Assembly: GCA_902778325.1 (NCBI GenBank)
Contig: CACYWZ010000001.1
Location: 62,001 to 126,000, forward strand
Length of the DNA stretch: 64,000 bases
Reading direction: 5' to 3'
Source of the DNA: an uncultured Spirochaetaceae bacterium
GTDB taxonomy: Bacteria; Spirochaetota; Spirochaetia; Treponematales; Treponemataceae
Below are positions 62,090 through 64,000 of this stretch, piece after piece. The position numbers and the translations under genes were made by a program. Positions within the stretch are counted from its first letter, which is position 1. Every line of letters begins with the position of its first letter. The notes beneath the pieces were generated by a model. That model was not told the origin of the DNA. It was given only the letters and a program-made list of their open reading frames with translations, and made no database searches.

Positions 62090-62316
62090 CTCAAAATTTA
62101 GCGATGATGGAAAAATGAAAAGACGACCTCACTAAATTTTTAGCGAGTGCGAAAAAAGAGCAAAATTAGCTCACTAAAAATTTAGCGGGCGCGAAAAAAG
62201 AAAAAAGACGCTCACTAAATTTTTAGCGGGCAAGAATTCTTAAAAAGTTTCAATCACTAAGTTTTTAGCGGGCGCGAAAAACAAAAAAACGCCCTCACTA
62301 AGTTTTTAGCGAGGGC
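62090..62316 (-). repeat. Array D: six tandem palindromic units, 41-42 bp period
   Basis: Units begin at 62090, 62128, 62170, 62211, 62253 and 62294. Each has CTCACTAAATTTTTAGCGAG or a close variant (CTCACTAAAAATTTAGCGGG), then GCGCGAAAAA-type spacers. On the minus strand each hairpin is followed by a T tract. It is the same family as the last units of array A, 50 kb away. It explains the 369-bp gap between the toxin gene and cstA. Confidence 0.92.
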
Positions 62317-62317
62317 A
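62279..62317 (-). terminator. Terminator of cstA, made from the last repeat unit
   Basis: Minus-strand GCCCTCGCTAAA-AACT-TAGTGAGGGC, then GTTTTTTTGTTTTT. The repeat palindrome is extended by GCC/GGC on both sides, making it a strong rho-independent terminator 34 bp after the cstA stop. Confidence 0.82.
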
Positions 62318-62350
62318 TCTCAATATTGCTATCTCAAAAAATCAAAGTTA

Positions 62351-64000
62351 TTATGCAGCCTTTGCTTCAGCGTGCTTTGTCTGTCTTGTGAATGTCTTTA
62401 TTCCCTCGATAACAAGGATAATCGCAAGAACAGCCATAGAAGAGGCAAAGAAGAGCTGGAAGTAATCTCCCCACATTGCGCTTCCCGCTCCAATCATATT
62501 GACTTTTGCAACGACTGTCAAAACAAGGCTTGTGAGAGTTGCAGAGAGCATAAACGCCATCGGAATAAAGAACATCTTATTGTTCTTGCCCGCCTGACCG
62601 AGCCAAGCCGCCACAGCCATAAGAGCAATTCCCGCAAGAAGTTGGTTCGCTGCTCCGAAAAGACCCCAAATCTGTGAAAGACTCAAGCCGCCTAAGATAC
62701 AGCCAATGATGACCATTGAAGCCGTTCCGACGAGCGGATTTGCAAGAACTTTGCGAACAGGGCTCTTTGCGTCTTTCCAAGTTGCCTCGTCCTCTTTCAA
62801 GAACAATTCTGAGAACATAAAGCGGCTCAATCTTGTTGCGCTGTCGAGTGAAGTCAAAGCGAAAACAGAAACAGCAAGAGTCAAAAGCGCGCTGATTGTG
62901 TTGTAAACGCTAGAGCCTTTCTCGCCGAAAAGTGTTGCGATTCCAGCACCGAAAGCCGCAGAAGGAGAGCCGAACTCTTTCTTTCCCCAGCCTTCCCAAA
63001 CAACGCCGACTGCGATAAGAGCGATAATTCCCAAAGCGGACTCGATAAGCATTGAACCGTAGCCGATTGCCTTAGCGTGCTTTTCGCTGTCGAGCTGCTT
63101 TGAAGATGTTCCTGAAGCGATGAGTGAATGGAAGCCAGAGCAAGCACCGCAAGCAACAGTGATGAAAAGAGTCGGGAACATATAGTTTGCGCCAACTTTG
63201 AAGCCCGTGAAAGAAGGGATATTGAACTGTGTGTTTCCGCGGAACGCAGAGGCTACGATTCCGACAACAGCGATAACCATCATCGCATAAAGCAAGAAGC
63301 TAGAAAGATAATCGCGAGGCTGAAGCATAATCCAAACAGGGATTAAAGAAGCAACTGCGATATATGCGCCGATTAAAACAATCCAAGTGTTGCGGCTCAA
63401 AGCCAAGCCATAGTTAAGACCAAAGACGATGATGAGAGCAATCGCAACGATTCCGCCGATTGTGGCAGGAAGAGTTTTCACTCCAAAGCGGTTTGTGAGA
63501 ACGCCATAAACAACTGCAAGAACGATGAACAAGAAAGAAATCATTGCTGTTGTCTGGTTGTTTGTAAGCCCCTGAGCCTTTGACACAATGCCGAAAGCAG
63601 ATAAGTTTCCGTCTGCGCCTGCGACTGTCAAGAAAGTGCCTGCAACAACGTTAACGAAAGAAGCGATAACAAGAATCAAAACAAGGAGGGCGAAGATAAT
63701 GAACAATTTCTTTGAAGTTTTGCCCATTGAATCTCTGATGATTTCGCCGACTGATTTTCCGTCGTGGCGAATTGAAGCAAACAAAGAGCCAAAATCCTGC
63801 AAGCCACCAAAGAAAATACCGCCGATTACGCACCACAAAAACACAGGAACCCAACCAAAAACAGCCGCCTGAATTGGACCGTTAATAGGACCTGCTCCCG
63901 CGATTGAAGAGAAGTGGTGACCCATCAAAACAGCAGGTTTTGCCGCAACATAGTCAACACCGTCAGCCTTTGTGAAAGCTGGGGTTTTCTTAGCAGCGTC
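62351..64000 (-). CDS. cstA: Carbon starvation protein A / pyruvate-peptide transporter (partial)
   Basis: At least 549 aa; the start lies beyond the right window edge and the frame stays open to 64000. An internal Met at 63928 is not the start because the conserved upstream segment DGVDYVAAKPAVLMGHHFSSIAGAGPI is continuous, and this is the CstA hallmark. About fourteen membrane helices follow, including GWVPVFLWCVIGGIFFGGLQD, ACGACSGFHSLIASGTSSKQ and LTSLDSATRLSRFMF. CstA-family proteins import pyruvate or peptides under carbon limitation. In a lactate/succinate fermenter a pyruvate transporter would fit, but this is inference. Confidence 0.93.
   Translation of the reverse strand, partial: DAAKKTPAFTKADGVDYVAAKPAVLMGHHFSSIAGAGPINGPIQAAVFGWVPVFLWCVIGGIFFGGLQDFGSLFASIRHDGKSVGEIIRDSMGKTSKKLFIIFALLVLILVIASFVNVVAGTFLTVAGADGNLSAFGIVSKAQGLTNNQTTAMISFLFIVLAVVYGVLTNRFGVKTLPATIGGIVAIALIIVFGLNYGLALSRNTWIVLIGAYIAVASLIPVWIMLQPRDYLSSFLLYAMMVIAVVGIVASAFRGNTQFNIPSFTGFKVGANYMFPTLFITVACGACSGFHSLIASGTSSKQLDSEKHAKAIGYGSMLIESALGIIALIAVGVVWEGWGKKEFGSPSAAFGAGIATLFGEKGSSVYNTISALLTLAVSVFALTSLDSATRLSRFMFSELFLKEDEATWKDAKSPVRKVLANPLVGTASMVIIGCILGGLSLSQIWGLFGAANQLLAGIALMAVAAWLGQAGKNNKMFFIPMAFMLSATLTSLVLTVVAKVNMIGAGSAMWGDYFQLFFASSMAVLAIILVIEGIKTFTRQTKHAEAKAA

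Noticed and set aside
63928..63930. cstA start at the internal Met
   Set aside because: The conserved CstA segment continues in frame upstream to the window edge, so the true start is outside.

Overview
The window looks like a host-associated Treponema or a close spirochete relative. The evidence is a very long SpiroCoCo-type coiled-coil protein, a LicC-type N-terminal-wing/nucleotidyltransferase, an IspDF fusion, CarD, a double-ATPase acyl-CoA dehydratase activase, AT-rich intergenic DNA and a fermentative, heme-free energy metabolism. No phage, transposase, CRISPR array or rRNA gene is visible.

Layout. 1-8.7 kb (minus strand): an envelope cassette of a VTC-domain protein, a DUF4956 membrane protein, two paralogous YidC-like/alkaline-phosphatase-superfamily fusions, a CotH-type kinase and a LicC-like cytidylyltransferase cut by the window edge. 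8.85-9.06 kb: tRNA-Thr and tRNA-Tyr behind a perfect consensus promoter. 9.2-23.7 kb: housekeeping genes (ugd, mrp, dus, uvrC, a FecCD/FecE-type transporter pair, carD-ispDF) plus exported LamG/FnIII and TPR proteins. 23.9-35 kb: accessory region with exported transglutaminase-like proteins, a Sel1/TPR-UvrD helicase fusion, a beta-barrel protein and two HTH proteins. 35.1-42.8 kb: the giant coiled-coil gene. 42.8-49.5 kb: a HAD hydrolase, an exported protein and the activase. 50.1-61.3 kb (plus strand): an apparent eleven-gene operon, ldh-fumC-hdrBCA-mvhD-three Flx/Hyd-like genes-frdB-like-frdA-like. 61.4-62.0 kb: a RelB/YoeB-type toxin-antitoxin pair. 62.3-64 kb: cstA, cut by the window edge.

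Two gene systems stand out. The first is the Hdr-Flx-fumarate reductase operon. It encodes every part needed to take electrons from NADH (FlxA-like), split them at HdrA and pass one branch through HdrBC and an SdhB-like Fe-S protein to a soluble fumarate reductase flavoprotein. Fumarase is in the same operon. The second is the envelope cassette, in which an Oxa1/YidC-like domain is fused to an LTA-synthase/sulfatase-like phosphotransferase, twice, next to CotH, VTC and a LicC-like enzyme.

A third signal is in the non-coding DNA. Five intergenic arrays at about 12.5, 24.7, 32.1, 49.7 and 62.1 kb have three different repeat sequences but the same 41-42 bp period, and every unit is a short palindrome plus A/T tracts. 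They account for nearly all the long non-coding stretches. At least two genes (carD and the HAD hydrolase) appear to be transcribed as leaderless mRNAs.
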